From Sphingomonas telluris (GTDB lineage: Bacteria > Pseudomonadota > Alphaproteobacteria > Sphingomonadales > Sphingomonadaceae), in the NCBI RefSeq assembly GCF_022568775.1, contig NZ_JAKZHW010000001.1:1488001-1552000 (forward strand): 64,000 nucleotides of DNA, read 5' to 3'. The number at the start of each line of letters is the position of its first letter. Positions within the stretch are counted from its first letter, which is position 1. Under the pieces are notes generated by a model that made no database searches, was not told the DNA's origin, and saw nothing but the letters and a program-made list of their open reading frames with translations. The position numbers were made by a program, and so were the translations under genes. This document shows, in pieces, positions 63,545-64,000 of the stretch.

Positions 63545-63886
63545 ATGGCGATGCTTCGAAAACTCGGTCGACTATTCACCATCAAGACCCGCACCGAAGC
63601 GTGGCTGGTGACCTATGCCATCGCCTTGGGCGCAGTCGAACGGGCTCGCCACTATCTAGATCTGTACCCGGGGACTGGCGGCTGGCTGCTCGCCCTGGCG
63701 TGCACGGGCGTCGTCTTCATCGCCGGCGCGAAACTGCTGGATTCAGTGAAGCCGGCCCCTCCGGCGGTCGCGATGGGGCCCTACCCGCCGCGGGTGCAGC
63801 GCCGCGTGACCTCTACTCGTAGTCGACCCAGAGCGCGCCAGACGCGTTCCGGTTCAGGATCACCGCTTTCACTTCGCAGAGATTGA
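63545..63886 (+). CDS. small membrane protein (113 aa)
   Basis: ATG 63545. MAMLRKLGRLFTIKTRTEAWLVTYAIALGAVERARHYL then a hydrophobic helix (GWLLALACTGVVFIAGAKLL) and a basic, Ser/Arg/Pro-rich C-terminus. The first 80 residues look like a real small membrane protein; the last 25 overlap by 74 bases the end of the convergent minus-strand gene and are of low complexity, so the frame may be disturbed near 63800 or the overlap may be genuine. Confidence 0.6.
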   Translation: MAMLRKLGRLFTIKTRTEAWLVTYAIALGAVERARHYLDLYPGTGGWLLALACTGVVFIAGAKLLDSVKPAPPAVAMGPYPPRVQRRVTSTRSRPRARQTRSGSGSPLSLRRD

Positions 63887-64000
63887 CGCCGCTCCAGACG
63901 ACGGTGCCGACGCCCTGAAGCGTCGCCTGGATGTCGAACGCGCAATCGGGGTCGTTGAACGTGACCGAGCCGCGCCCGCCCGGCGACGGAGCGGAGCCGA
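63813..64000 (-). CDS. partial gene, C-terminal end of a hypothetical protein
   Basis: Minus-strand frame open to the window edge; visible residues include SVTFNDPDCAFDIQATLQGV, GTVVWSGVNLCEVKAVILNR and NASGALWVDYE before TAG at 63813-63815. Two cysteines, beta-like alternation. It looks like a coding tail but belongs to no family I know. The N-terminus lies outside the window. Confidence 0.55.
   Translation of the reverse strand, partial: GSAPSPGGRGSVTFNDPDCAFDIQATLQGVGTVVWSGVNLCEVKAVILNRNASGALWVDYE

Overview
This GC-rich, gene-dense window looks like a chromosomal segment of an alphaproteobacterium of the Sphingomonadaceae (Sphingomonas-like). Pointers are two PEP-CTERM proteins ending in the VPE(P/A)-x-TWAMML...RRR tail, families common in sphingomonads (DUF6127, DUF6356, DUF885 lipoprotein, Flp pilin, comF/methyltransferase divergent pair), many GTG/TTG starts and pervasive 4-base ATGA/GTGA gene overlaps. 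No exact species can be named from sequence alone.

1-5.5 kb: the beginning of a gene transfer agent (GTA) / HK97-type head cluster on the minus strand: small terminase-like g1, large terminase g2, portal g3, DUF6127 (g3.5-like) and a prohead protease cut by the window edge. Between terminase and portal the cluster is split by a plus-strand PEP-CTERM gene and a minus-strand DUF4118-type membrane gene. 5.5-14 kb: an accessory, small-protein-rich region: a vanadium-haloperoxidase-like protein, PAS and fasciclin proteins, cold-shock protein, second PEP-CTERM protein, lipoprotein, several tiny coiled-coil proteins, and a family of GC-rich hairpins.

14-33.6 kb: housekeeping, mostly minus strand: folE with a FAD oxidoreductase and DUF6356; tRNA-Arg(CCT); DUF1178-nitrilase-grxC; comF and a methyltransferase; flp pilin; M48 protease; accA; xerD with a large secreted protein and a 45-aa membrane protein; aroK; KefB-type exchanger, IscU-like protein, cysS and cvpA in one overlapping operon; a Cas2/SinR-like protein facing radA; a DUF885 peptidase. 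33.7-46.4 kb: MFS exporter, cysK, a GGDEF-EAL-PilZ protein, acyl-CoA dehydrogenase with its MerR regulator, purF, an SDR, glpK, a GH27 alpha-galactosidase.

46.4-64 kb: cyclopropane-fatty-acid synthase-like protein, membrane hydrolase, 2-oxoacid:ferredoxin oxidoreductase (korA-korB with a 26-codon membrane micro-ORF wedged between), rppH, small proteins, a LuxR-type response regulator with a coupled upstream ORF, a lysine-rich histone-like protein divergent from ppk1-ppx, a K+ channel, and an arginine succinyltransferase-pathway block (M20 hydrolase-astA-astB). No CRISPR array, insertion sequence or rRNA operon is visible.

The most interesting items are the split GTA cluster with its own promoter/leader/hairpin, the korA-microORF-korB arrangement, a 46-residue domain shared by two unrelated loci, the MerR promoter whose spacer is exactly the operator and predicts a nearly leaderless mRNA, and the uORF-coupled TTG-start response regulator.
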